Source: an uncultured Crocinitomix sp.
GTDB taxonomy: Bacteria > Bacteroidota > Bacteroidia > Flavobacteriales_D > Crocinitomicaceae
Assembly (NCBI GenBank): GCA_937136425.1
Contig: CAKZON010000017.1
Span: 1-41,347 of the forward strand
Reading direction: 5' to 3'
Length of the DNA: 41,347 nucleotides
A program made the position numbers and the translations under genes. Below are positions 17,247 through 25,609 of the stretch, piece after piece (the first letter of the stretch is position 1; the number at the start of each line of letters is the position of its first letter). The notes beneath the pieces are model-generated. The model had not been told where the DNA came from. It worked only from the letters and a program-made list of their open reading frames with translations, and did not search any database.

Positions 17247-17876
17247 ATGGCTAAGCGTATTGTTGTTATTGGTTCGGGAGGTTTTGCAAAAGAAGTAGCA
17301 TTCTTAATTCAAGAAATCAATACTGTTTCAAATGAGTGGAATTTTTTAGGTTTTATAGATGACCAGGTTGGCAATTCAGTGGGAAACAACGCCATTTTAA
17401 ATAATGACAATTGGTTATTGAATTCTAACGAAACAATTTATGCAGCAATTGGAATTGGTAGTCCCAAAATAAAAAAATCCATAGCCGATAAATTTTCTGT
17501 GAATAAGAACATTATTTTCCCCAATTTACGACATCCAAATGCTACAGGGGATTGGTCAAATATAAAAATGGGGAAAGGAAATGTTATCTGTTCCTCATGC
17601 TGTTTTACAACAGACATTGACATTGGTAATTTCAACGCTTTTAACCTTTGCACTACATTGGGACATGATGCCATTGTTGGCGATTATAACGTCATTAACC
17701 CGTCCACGAATTTATCGGGAAAAGTTGTAATTGGCGATAGTGTTTTAATTGGAACCAATTCAGCACTGCTAGAAGATATTAAAATTCATTCAAACACTAT
17801 TATTGGTGCCGGCAGCACTGTAGTAAAAAGTATAACCGAAGCTGGAACATACGTAGGCACACCTGCAAAAAAATAA
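17247..17876 (+). CDS. neuD: NeuD-family sugar O/N-acetyltransferase
   Basis: 209 residues. The chosen ATG at 17247 gives the standard family start MAKRIVVIGSGGFAKEVA; an upstream in-frame ATG at 17163 would add 28 unconserved hydrophobic residues and put the -7 promoter element inside the gene. The N-terminal ~80 residues form the Rossmann-like nucleotide-sugar-binding part. The rest is a left-handed hexapeptide beta-helix ending GAGSTVVKSITEAGTYVGTPAKK, as in NeuD, PglD and related acetyl-CoA-dependent transferases. It would acetylate a sugar in the nonulosonic-acid pathway, either the precursor amine or a hydroxyl. neuB begins 6 nt later. Which acetylation it performs cannot be decided; with an aminotransferase in the same operon, a PglD-like N-acetylation of an amino sugar is an attractive reading. 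Confidence 0.85.
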   Translation: MAKRIVVIGSGGFAKEVAFLIQEINTVSNEWNFLGFIDDQVGNSVGNNAILNNDNWLLNSNETIYAAIGIGSPKIKKSIADKFSVNKNIIFPNLRHPNATGDWSNIKMGKGNVICSSCCFTTDIDIGNFNAFNLCTTLGHDAIVGDYNVINPSTNLSGKVVIGDSVLIGTNSALLEDIKIHSNTIIGAGSTVVKSITEAGTYVGTPAKK

Positions 17877-17882
17877 AATGAA

Positions 17883-18890
17883 ATGAGTAAAACCATTATA
17901 ATAGCTGAAGCCGGCGTTAATCACAACGGGGACATAGAAATCGCTAAGCGCTTGATTGATGCAGCTGAGCAAGCTGGCGCAGATTATATAAAATTTCAGA
18001 CCTTCGTATCTGAGGATTGTATAGCCATTCACGCTGTTAAAGCGGATTATCAGATAAAAAATACTGGAGTTGAAAGCGAAAGTCAACTTGAAATGGTTAA
18101 GAAATTAGAACTGAATGAATCAGATCACGATATTCTTACAAATTATTGTAAGAACAAACAAGTAAAATTTCTTTCCACAGCATTCGACTTTTCAAGCATT
18201 AAACTTTTGAACAAGTATAATTTGGATTTCTTTAAGGTAGCTTCAAGCGAATTGACCAACCTACCTTTTTTAAGAAATGTAGCAGATTTGCAAATACCAA
18301 TTATTATAAGTACCGGCATGGCAAACATGCAAGAAGTTAAGGACTCTCTTGATGTTTTTTACAAAAAAGGAATTAAAAAGGAGAATATAACCGTATTACA
18401 TTGCAATACAGAATACCCTACTCCCATGGGTGATGTAAACTTAAATGCAATGCTAACATTAAAAAATGAGCTTGGAGTTAAAATTGGTTATTCTGATCAT
18501 AGTTTGGGAATTGAAGTCCCAATAGCTGCTGTTGCTTTAGGTGCTCAAATAATAGAAAAACATTTCACACTTGACAATAATATGATTGGCCCAGATCATA
18601 GAGCATCACTCGAACCTGATCAATTAACTGCAATGGTTTCAGCAATTCGAAATATTGAAATAGCCCTTGGTTCGGGAATAAAGGAACCTACACCTTCAGA
18701 AATGTTGAATATCCCCGTGATGAGGAAAAGCATTGTTGCAAAAACCGAAATAAAAAAAGGAGAGATTTTTAATGAAGATAATTTATGCGTTAAGCGACCT
18801 GGAGTTGGTATAAATTCAATGAAATGGGATGAAATAATAGGACTCCCAGCCAATTTTGACTTTCAACCGGACGAATTAATCAAATTATAG
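17883..18890 (+). CDS. neuB: Nonulosonic acid synthase (NeuB/LegI/PseI family)
   Basis: 335 residues, normal for the family. It condenses phosphoenolpyruvate with a six-carbon N-acyl amino sugar to give a nine-carbon nonulosonate (sialic, legionaminic or pseudaminic acid). The TIM-barrel domain shows AEAGVNHNGD at residues 8-17, KFQTF, the PEP-site motif NTEYPTP, and the metal-ligand regions GYSDHS and EKHFTLD. A C-terminal SAF/antifreeze-like domain spans about 280-335 (KRPGVGINSMKWDEIIG). The subfamily (Neu5Ac, Leg or Pse synthase) cannot be settled by eye. The gene sits second in a tight operon (6 nt after neuD, 3 nt before the TIM-barrel gene). Confidence 0.92.
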   Translation: MSKTIIIAEAGVNHNGDIEIAKRLIDAAEQAGADYIKFQTFVSEDCIAIHAVKADYQIKNTGVESESQLEMVKKLELNESDHDILTNYCKNKQVKFLSTAFDFSSIKLLNKYNLDFFKVASSELTNLPFLRNVADLQIPIIISTGMANMQEVKDSLDVFYKKGIKKENITVLHCNTEYPTPMGDVNLNAMLTLKNELGVKIGYSDHSLGIEVPIAAVALGAQIIEKHFTLDNNMIGPDHRASLEPDQLTAMVSAIRNIEIALGSGIKEPTPSEMLNIPVMRKSIVAKTEIKKGEIFNEDNLCVKRPGVGINSMKWDEIIGLPANFDFQPDELIKL

Positions 18891-18893
18891 ATT

Positions 18894-19766
18894 ATGAATC
18901 GCGTTTTTGTCTCTAGTTCTGTCGTCAAATTTGAAAAAATAGAAGACAGTGTTTCTAATCTAGCGAAAAATGGCTTCAGTAATATAGAACTTTCTGGTGG
19001 AACTAGCTTTGCCGATCATAATATTATGATGGACAACTTAATTGACTTAAAAAAAGAATTTAAGCTCAATTATATCATTCACAACTATTTTCCTCCACCA
19101 GAATTGCCCTTTATCCTAAATCTAGCGACCAATGACTCGAGCGTTTTAGCCGCTACTGAAAAGCACTTAATGCAATGTTTAGAGTACTCGAATAGATTAG
19201 AAGCAAGCAAATTTGGATTTCACGCTGGGTTCTTTTTTAATATTCCTTTGCATCAAATTGGAGGCAAAATAACAGCCGCTGTTTATAACGACTTTAAAGA
19301 GGCATACGATCTATTTTGTGAACGTTATTCGAAAATTAAAACGCGTGCAAACGAACTTGGAGTTGAATTGTACTTAGAAAATAATGTTTACTCTAAAACG
19401 AATGCTGACCGCTATGGATTGCCAGTACCAGCAATGTTAGTTGATAGAGAAAGTTTTCAAGAAATTAATCAATCAATTGATTTCAACCTATTATTAGATG
19501 TGGCGCATTTGAAAGTGAGCTGTAAAACTTTGAAAAAAGATTTTGTCTCCGAACTTGATTTTCTATTTAACCAATCTGATTATATTCACGTTAGTGATAA
19601 TGACGGATTGCATGATATGAACAACGTTTTTCAGCCAAATTCTGAATTATTCAAACAATTGAAAGATTTAAATTGGACCAATAAAACAGTGACATTGGAG
19701 GTATATGAACCTTTGGAACAGGTAGCTGCTTCCGTTGATACTATAAACTTAATATTAAATGCTTGA
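18894..19766 (+). CDS. Sugar phosphate isomerase/epimerase-like TIM-barrel protein
   Basis: 290 residues of the xylose-isomerase-like TIM-barrel family (AP_endonuc_2, PF01261-like). Probable metal ligands are visible in the right order: Glu162 (LENNVY), Asp202 with His205 (LLDVAHLK), His232 (YIHVSDNDG) and Glu269 (TLEVYE). A divalent-metal isomerase, epimerase or hydrolase acting on a sugar is therefore likely. It starts 3 nt after neuB and overlaps the next gene by 8 nt, so it belongs to the nonulosonate pathway, probably making or trimming the six-carbon precursor. This is inference; the classic pathways use NeuC/LegG-type hydrolysing epimerases, which are absent from this operon. The closest characterised function is unknown to me. 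Confidence 0.8.
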   Translation: MNRVFVSSSVVKFEKIEDSVSNLAKNGFSNIELSGGTSFADHNIMMDNLIDLKKEFKLNYIIHNYFPPPELPFILNLATNDSSVLAATEKHLMQCLEYSNRLEASKFGFHAGFFFNIPLHQIGGKITAAVYNDFKEAYDLFCERYSKIKTRANELGVELYLENNVYSKTNADRYGLPVPAMLVDRESFQEINQSIDFNLLLDVAHLKVSCKTLKKDFVSELDFLFNQSDYIHVSDNDGLHDMNNVFQPNSELFKQLKDLNWTNKTVTLEVYEPLEQVAASVDTINLILNA

Positions 19767-21171
19767 ACAATTAAAATGTGAGCAAGAAGGAACGTTATTA
19801 GATGTTTTACAAGTCATTAACACCAATGGTAAAGGCATTGCATTTGTTGTAAACGAAACAGATGATTTCATTGGCGTTTTAACGGATGGAGACATCAGAA
19901 GGCTCTTATTGGAAGGTAAAGATTTAAGTTCACCTATTGGGGAATTCCCTAATACTAATTGTGCTAAAGCACAGGTAAACGAGACTTTTCAAGAAATGCT
20001 TGAAAAAACAAGTGAACAGGTGAGCATACTTCCTATTCTAGACGAAAAAGGTAAGTTGGTTGATTTTTTTCAATATCAAAACAAGGTTTATATTCCTGTT
20101 GCGGCACCTAACCTCAAAGGAAATGAATTTAAATATTTAGTAGATGCCTTTTTGTCTACTTGGATCTCAAGTTCTGGAACATACATCAGACAATTTGAGC
20201 GCGATTTCGCATCTTTTTGTGAATGTGATCATGGTGTTGCGGTATCTAATGGAACAGTAGCTATTCATTTAGCCTTGGAAACATTAAGAGTTGGAAAAGG
20301 GGATGAAGTTATCATTCCTGATTTAACCTTTGCTGCAACTATTAATACGGTTTTTCATGCTGGTGCTACACCTGTCATTGTTGATGTTAAAGAAAACAGT
20401 TGGTGCATTGATCCAGCAGAAATTGAAAAAGCGATTACACCTAACACTAAGGCCATTATTCCTGTTCATGTTTATGGACAACCGTGCGATATGGATGCAA
20501 TCATGGATATTGCTAAACGTCATAACCTTTTTGTAATAGAAGATTGTGCCGAAGCGCATGGGGCTACATTTAAAGGCAAAAAAGTTGGATCCTTTGGAGA
20601 TATATCAACCTTTTCTTTTTTCGGTAATAAAGTTATTACTACTGGAGAAGGCGGAATGTGTGTAACAAACTCTGCTGCGCACAACGAACGCATGTGCATG
20701 TTGCGTGACCACGGCATGAGCAAAAGTAAACGTTATTGGCATGATGAAGTTGGTTATAACTATAGAATGACCAATTTACAAGCTGCTATTGGGGTTGGCC
20801 AGCTTGAGCGAATTGATGAAATACTAGCCTTTAGAAGATCAATCGAAACGGCCTATATTGAGATGTTAGCAGACATTGATTTTATACAGTTTGAACCTCA
20901 TTTAGAAAATAGAAAAAGAATTACCTGGCTTGTTTCTGCTTTAGTTACCAATGGAAAACGAGACTTACTCATTGAAAAACTAAAAGAAAATAGTATAGAT
21001 GCGCGCCCATTCTTTTACCCATTGGGAGACATGGAGCCTTATAAGGAATACGTTTTCTCTAATGCAAATAGTAAGAAATTATCTGCAATGGGAATTAATT
21101 TTCCTACCGCCCAATTTCTAACACCTAAATTGCAAAATCGAATAAAAGCCATTTTTGAAGAATTGAAATGA
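19759..21171 (+). CDS. CBS-domain / DegT-DnrJ-EryC1 aminotransferase fusion
   Basis: 470 residues. About 1-108 form a pair of CBS motifs (LLDVLQVINTNGKGIAFVV...GVLTDGDIRRLL and a second, shorter ETFQEMLEKTSEQVSILPILDEKGKLVDFF). From ~112 a PLP-dependent sugar aminotransferase of the DegT/DnrJ/EryC1/StrS family begins: SSSGTYIRQFE, VSNGTVAIHLAL, DCAEAHGA, and the Schiff-base lysine Lys291 in FSFFGNKVITTGEGGM. The catalytic half alone is full length. CBS pairs usually bind adenine nucleotides or S-adenosyl compounds and regulate partners, so the fusion suggests allosteric control or an inherited CBS domain from PtmE-like nucleotidyltransferases known in legionaminate clusters. It would transaminate a 4-keto sugar. 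The gene overlaps both neighbours (8 nt and 4 nt). Confidence 0.88.
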   Translation: MLEQLKCEQEGTLLDVLQVINTNGKGIAFVVNETDDFIGVLTDGDIRRLLLEGKDLSSPIGEFPNTNCAKAQVNETFQEMLEKTSEQVSILPILDEKGKLVDFFQYQNKVYIPVAAPNLKGNEFKYLVDAFLSTWISSSGTYIRQFERDFASFCECDHGVAVSNGTVAIHLALETLRVGKGDEVIIPDLTFAATINTVFHAGATPVIVDVKENSWCIDPAEIEKAITPNTKAIIPVHVYGQPCDMDAIMDIAKRHNLFVIEDCAEAHGATFKGKKVGSFGDISTFSFFGNKVITTGEGGMCVTNSAAHNERMCMLRDHGMSKSKRYWHDEVGYNYRMTNLQAAIGVGQLERIDEILAFRRSIETAYIEMLADIDFIQFEPHLENRKRITWLVSALVTNGKRDLLIEKLKENSIDARPFFYPLGDMEPYKEYVFSNANSKKLSAMGINFPTAQFLTPKLQNRIKAIFEELK

Positions 21172-21869
21172 ATGTATTAGGCATAATACCAGCTCGTGGA
21201 GGCAGTAAGCGTGTTCCTAAAAAGAACATTAAAACACTCGGTTCTAAACCTCTAATTGCTTATACTATTGAAGCTGCCAAAGCGTCAATAAACCTCACTG
21301 ACTTTGTTATTTCAACAGATAGTGAAGAAATTGCTGCGGTTGCTAAAAATTATGGCGCAAAGGTTCCTTTTATTCGCCCTTCTGAACTTGCACTAGATGC
21401 AACTAGTGACCGGCCTGTGTTAATTCATGCTTTAAAGCATTATTTGGCGAATAATGAGGTGGAAATAGACGCCATTTGTTTGTTACGCCCTACTTCACCG
21501 TTTAGAACAGCTGCAAGCATAAATAAAGGCATTGCGCTTATAGAATCCTCTGGTTCGGACTCCGTTCGAAGCATGACCAAAGTTGAAGGTGTTCATCATC
21601 CGTATTGGATGTTTCAATCTAATGATGGCCTTGCTACAGGTGTTGTGCCCAATGTCTCGATTGAAAAATATTACCAGAGTCAATTGCTCCCACCAGTTTT
21701 TCGTCTAAATGGTTGTGTAGATATTATTAAAACTGAAGTTTTGCTAAATGAAAAATTGCCGTTATACGGTAATTCAATGCAAATTTTAGAAATAGACGAA
21801 CGTGAGTCTCTTGATATTGATACACAGCAAGACTTCGAATATTGCGAATGGTTGATATCTCGAAAGTAA
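21168..21869 (+). CDS. neuA: CMP-nonulosonate (acylneuraminate) cytidylyltransferase
   Basis: 233 residues, standard for the family. It activates the nine-carbon sugar with CTP to give a CMP-sugar donor. The N-terminal nucleotide-binding motif IPARGGSKRVPKKNIK, then DSEEIAAVA, RPTSPFRTA and a C-terminal DIDTQQDFEYCEW are all typical of NeuA/LegF/PseF. The start ATG overlaps the aminotransferase stop as ATGA, indicating translational coupling. It ends the operon; no clear terminator follows in the 102 bp before the convergent glycosyltransferase gene. Whether it prefers Neu5Ac, Leg or Pse cannot be read here. Confidence 0.92.
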   Translation: MNVLGIIPARGGSKRVPKKNIKTLGSKPLIAYTIEAAKASINLTDFVISTDSEEIAAVAKNYGAKVPFIRPSELALDATSDRPVLIHALKHYLANNEVEIDAICLLRPTSPFRTAASINKGIALIESSGSDSVRSMTKVEGVHHPYWMFQSNDGLATGVVPNVSIEKYYQSQLLPPVFRLNGCVDIIKTEVLLNEKLPLYGNSMQILEIDERESLDIDTQQDFEYCEWLISRK

Positions 21870-21971
21870 ATGTACTATTAGGTATTTTTCATTTTCCGAA
21901 TTACTTTTCTTGCTCCAATTACATTCAAGGTTTTTAAAAATAATTGTTCGACCTGTTCAATTAAGAGCTTA

Positions 21972-23645
21972 TTATTGCTTAGATATTTCCTCCAACACTA
22001 TATCCACGGCCTTCTTCCCTTTTGCATAAAAATAATTTGAGACAAAGGTATCATAAGCAAGTTGATCAATGACGAGTTCATCTTTCTCAAGTACTTTTAA
22101 TAGATCAGCTAATGACCGAACTGGAATTCCAACTCCTTGTTTGATATAGTTCACCAAATCAGCATTGAGATAATCTAAAACCAAAAGTGGCTTATTATAG
22201 GGAATAAATTCGGCCCCAACGGTAGAATAGCTTGTAATAAGTATTGATGCAACCTCAAAATGTGTTTGCAAATCTGACTCACGATCAACGAAAAGATTTT
22301 TAAAATCAACTTCATTGGCCAAGTCAATAAAAAACTGATCATCCAATTCAGCGGGATGCGGACGCAATACTAATTGATAGTTCGCATTAAATTCTTTTGC
22401 GGCGGTAAAAACATCTCTGAGTTCACGTTTCCTAAGGTTAATATCAGGTTGCGGCTGCGTGGCGTAAACTATAACCTTTTTATTAGATTGAATTGCTGCA
22501 TTTTTCTTGCGGTTAGTATTTATAGGCTCTAAACGACCTGCAGTTATTACTTGCTGCATTTGGTAGCCGCCTTTCTTCACCAACAATTCTGAAAAATAAT
22601 TCCCCCAAGTAAATGTCACAGTTGGAAGTATTGGAGGTTCATTATATTTTCCAAACATATAGGCAGGATGCAAATCATATATGGCACCATGTTGCACACC
22701 GTATACCTTTACATTATTTTGAGCCGCTGCAAATTGAATTGCTTTTTGCTGCGCACTGTTTTCATTGATGAATAAAATACCGTTATAACTGGTCTTTTTA
22801 AAGAATTTATAAAAGGCGCGATAACGTAAATAGTAGATATAATAACTCATTTCGTTTTGACGAAATAAGGATAAGATTATCTTGTTTTTCCCTTGTGTAT
22901 TCGCGTCCAAATTTACCGATAGCATTTTAAAGGACTTTCTGAACTTTTGCAAATGAAAAAGCCATTTAACACCAAAAAAGTAATTGCCCATGAGTTGATC
23001 TACATTGGCATTCTTATTATAAACAGGTGAATCCAGCTTATGCGCCTTATATGGGTTAAAACTTTCTCGATTGAAGAGTTTATCACATTCTAATTCAATG
23101 GCGCCAAACCGCTGATCTTTGCCATCAAGATCATCCTCTATTCTTGAAAAAATTAGGTTTTCGTGCTGCTGTTTGAATCTGAATTTAGTTTTACGTAGCA
23201 TTAAAAACAGCTCGCTTAACATTTTCTTTTTATTTGCTTTTACACGTTTTTCTGCAGGAACAAACTCCAGTTTATCAACTGGTACAAAATCCTTTAAAGT
23301 TTGATCAGAAGTTAATACCATTCCTGACTGATGTTCAGCCAAAAATTTCTGAATACAGGCCAATCTTAAAAAAAACGTGCGATAAGCAAAGTACATTCTA
23401 AATTGCTCAAAAAACCATACGTTGACTCCATTTTCGGCCTCAAAAGATTTAAATGTTTGTTCGTTAAGATTATAAAAATCGACTACCTCATCAAACGCTT
23501 GCTCATTAATTAATTTTTGCTGCGCTGGTTTTAAAAGAATCTGTTTATAATCCAAATTTGTTGAACTATAAGAGGACGAAAAACAGTCAGAATTGGGTTG
23601 AGGCAGAAAATCAGCTTTAAAATCACCGTCGATATAATAGCTCAT
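21972..23645 (-). CDS. Putative GT-B-type surface-glycan glycosyltransferase
   Basis: 557 residues, no signal peptide or clear membrane helix. I do not recognise a named family, but the second half has the look of GT-B transferases of the KpsC/KpsS, CDP-glycerol-transferase and polysialyltransferase groups: GVQHGAIYDLHP, VITAGRLEP, LRPHPAELDDQFF, then an acceptor/donor-site segment ITSYSTVGAEF followed by LVLDY. These HP and S(Y/T)S motifs are common to enzymes that use CMP- or CDP-activated donors. The gene is convergent with the neu operon and lies 7 nt downstream of the acetyltransferase gene. A role as the nonulosonate transferase is a reasonable hypothesis but is not shown. Start is the ATG at 23645. 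Confidence 0.6.
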   Translation of the reverse strand: MSYYIDGDFKADFLPQPNSDCFSSSYSSTNLDYKQILLKPAQQKLINEQAFDEVVDFYNLNEQTFKSFEAENGVNVWFFEQFRMYFAYRTFFLRLACIQKFLAEHQSGMVLTSDQTLKDFVPVDKLEFVPAEKRVKANKKKMLSELFLMLRKTKFRFKQQHENLIFSRIEDDLDGKDQRFGAIELECDKLFNRESFNPYKAHKLDSPVYNKNANVDQLMGNYFFGVKWLFHLQKFRKSFKMLSVNLDANTQGKNKIILSLFRQNEMSYYIYYLRYRAFYKFFKKTSYNGILFINENSAQQKAIQFAAAQNNVKVYGVQHGAIYDLHPAYMFGKYNEPPILPTVTFTWGNYFSELLVKKGGYQMQQVITAGRLEPINTNRKKNAAIQSNKKVIVYATQPQPDINLRKRELRDVFTAAKEFNANYQLVLRPHPAELDDQFFIDLANEVDFKNLFVDRESDLQTHFEVASILITSYSTVGAEFIPYNKPLLVLDYLNADLVNYIKQGVGIPVRSLADLLKVLEKDELVIDQLAYDTFVSNYFYAKGKKAVDIVLEEISKQ

Positions 23646-23652
23646 ACTTACC

Positions 23653-24282
23653 CTAAATTGAATTCAAAAATTCCTCAGCATCATTGAGATGTTCCATCCT
23701 TTTCATCAACTCCTCTTTTGACATATTCCACCATTCGGTTTTCAATAATTTTTGAATCACCTCATCTGAATGTCGATAACGCAAATGTTTCGCTGGAACA
23801 CCTATTACAATGCTATAAGGTTCAACGTCTTTATTCACCAACGAATGTGCTCCAATAATTGCTCCATCTCCAATCTTAACTCCTGCTAGCACAGTTGAGT
23901 TAGCCCCTATCCAAACATCATTCCCCACAACTGTCTCTTCAGACCCTGTAGTCCAAACTTTGTCTTTATCTACAAATCCATAACTTTTATTGTAAGCAAA
24001 AGGATGCGTGGAAAGCCAATCCGTAGGATGTCCACCTAAACCTATGCGAACATTATATGCAATAGAACAGAATTTGCCGATTGAGCTAACGTTCTTATCT
24101 ACTAAGCAATACTTATTGATATAAGTATAGTCCCCAATTTTCTGAGCTAATATAGATGAACCATACTCCAAAGTAACTTGTTTTCCTAATGAGACATTTT
24201 TACCTAATCGTGCGGTACGAATGGTACATGACGGGTTTTTAATTTTCGCCAGTTGTTTCCATATAAAGTGGACCAATTCCAT
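23653..24282 (-). CDS. CatB-like hexapeptide acetyltransferase
   Basis: 209 residues forming a left-handed beta-helix of hexapeptide repeats, with the loop and motif GGHPTDWLSTHPFAY and the downstream run GNDVWIGANSTVLAGVKIGDGAIIGAHSLV. This is the pattern of CatB/xenobiotic acetyltransferases and of many O-acetyltransferases acting on surface polysaccharides. The C-terminal VEPYSIVIGVPAKHLRYRH is also typical. It uses acetyl-CoA in the cytoplasm. Located 7 nt upstream of the putative glycosyltransferase, it likely modifies a glycan or its precursor. An antibiotic-modifying role is possible for the family but unlikely from the context. Confidence 0.85.
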   Translation of the reverse strand: MELVHFIWKQLAKIKNPSCTIRTARLGKNVSLGKQVTLEYGSSILAQKIGDYTYINKYCLVDKNVSSIGKFCSIAYNVRIGLGGHPTDWLSTHPFAYNKSYGFVDKDKVWTTGSEETVVGNDVWIGANSTVLAGVKIGDGAIIGAHSLVNKDVEPYSIVIGVPAKHLRYRHSDEVIQKLLKTEWWNMSKEELMKRMEHLNDAEEFLNSI

Positions 24283-24457
24283 GACACTAATATACTGTTT
24301 TTCTTAATTGTGTCTTATAGACAGAGATACTCAAGAAAGGATTAGAGCGCGAATAGCTTTCTTTAGTGGAAACATTTGCGCTTTTCATACTCGCTAAAAG
24401 ATTTGCTATAGTTCGGGTGACAGCTTTTAACTTTAATAATACATTTTTTTGAGGCCA

Positions 24458-25609
24458 CTACTTGTCTCGTTTTAAGTGGGCGATAATCCGTTTACATGCC
24501 TTACCATCTCCATATGGATTGACAGCCTCGGACATTTGTTCGTGATAAGCAGAATCCTCAATTAATTTAGAAACTTCTGATATAATTAAATTCTTATCAG
24601 TACCCACTAATTTTACCGTACCTGCGGTGACTGCCTCAGGGCGTTCTGTTGTGTCACGCATTACTAAAACAGGCTTTCCTAAACTTGGCGCTTCTTCTTG
24701 AATCCCACCCGAATCTGTAAGAATTAAATATGATTTACTCATTAAATGAATAAAAGACAAATAACCCAAAGGTGCTATTAAACGGACATTAGAAATACCA
24801 GTTAATAATTCATTAACCGGTCCCTTTACATTTGGATTTAAATGTACAGGATAAACAAATGTTGTTTCTTTAAATTTATTTGCCAACTCTTTAATTGCTG
24901 CGCAAATATTTCTAAAACCTTCTCCAAAATTCTCACGTCTATGTCCGGTAATCAATACAATTTTGTCTTTTTCCAAATTAACATTTGGTAGAACCGTTTC
25001 TGTTTCTAAAGCTAATCTTTGCTTTAAAGAATTATTTTGCTCTATTTTGTTTAACGCTAAAAACAATGCATCTACAACCGTGTTACCAGTCACAACAATC
25101 TGGTCTGAATGCACATTTTCTTTAAGGAGGTTTTCTTTTGACTTTTCCGTTGGCGCAAAGTGATAGTTCGCTATTACACCAGTTAATTTACGGTTTACTT
25201 CCTCTGGCCAAGGTGAATAAATATTTCCTGTTCGTAACCCAGCCTCAACATGTCCTACAGCTATTTTTTTGTAATAACACGATAGTGAAACTGAAAAGGT
25301 TGTTGTCGTGTCTCCATGAACCAAAACTAAGTCTGGCGAAAAATCATCCAAAACCTCTTTAAATGATAGAAGAATATTGCTTGTCACATCATATAAATCT
25401 TGATTCTTTTTCATTAAATCCAAATCATAGGCTGGATGTATTTCAAAAATGTCAAGTACCTGATCCAACATTTCTCTATGTTGAGCGGTTACACAAACTT
25501 TCGTATCAAAATCTGACTGATAGTTTTCAAAAGCCTTTACCAATGGTGCCATTTTTATAGCTTCAGGTCGGGTTCCAAATACAATTAATATTTTTTTCTT
25601 CAATTTCAT
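24458..25609 (-). CDS. wecB: UDP-GlcNAc 2-epimerase, non-hydrolysing (WecB/MnaA)
   Basis: 383 residues. It interconverts UDP-GlcNAc and UDP-ManNAc. Motifs are VFGTRPEAIKMAPLV near the start, CVTAQHREMLDQVLDIF, VGHVEAGLRTGN, ITGHRRENFG and the UDP-binding SGGIQEEAPSLGKPVLVMRDTTERPE-like region. This is the non-hydrolysing type, not NeuC, because it keeps the full non-hydrolysing signature and length. The start is the ATG at 25609, which overlaps the wecC stop as ATGA; a longer frame from a TTG at 25624 would add five residues and is less likely. It ends the yfhO-GT4-wecC-wecB operon. Confidence 0.93.
   Translation of the reverse strand: MKLKKKILIVFGTRPEAIKMAPLVKAFENYQSDFDTKVCVTAQHREMLDQVLDIFEIHPAYDLDLMKKNQDLYDVTSNILLSFKEVLDDFSPDLVLVHGDTTTTFSVSLSCYYKKIAVGHVEAGLRTGNIYSPWPEEVNRKLTGVIANYHFAPTEKSKENLLKENVHSDQIVVTGNTVVDALFLALNKIEQNNSLKQRLALETETVLPNVNLEKDKIVLITGHRRENFGEGFRNICAAIKELANKFKETTFVYPVHLNPNVKGPVNELLTGISNVRLIAPLGYLSFIHLMSKSYLILTDSGGIQEEAPSLGKPVLVMRDTTERPEAVTAGTVKLVGTDKNLIISEVSKLIEDSAYHEQMSEAVNPYGDGKACKRIIAHLKRDK

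Noticed and set aside
24283..24457. Possible small gene or RNA in the 175-bp gap upstream of the acetyltransferase gene
   Set aside because: No open frame of useful length, no convincing hairpin and no promoter match; nothing can be supported.
24458..25609. wecB as the missing hydrolysing epimerase (NeuC) of the nonulosonate pathway
   Set aside because: It shows the full non-hydrolysing signature and is translationally coupled to wecC, which uses its UDP-ManNAc product.
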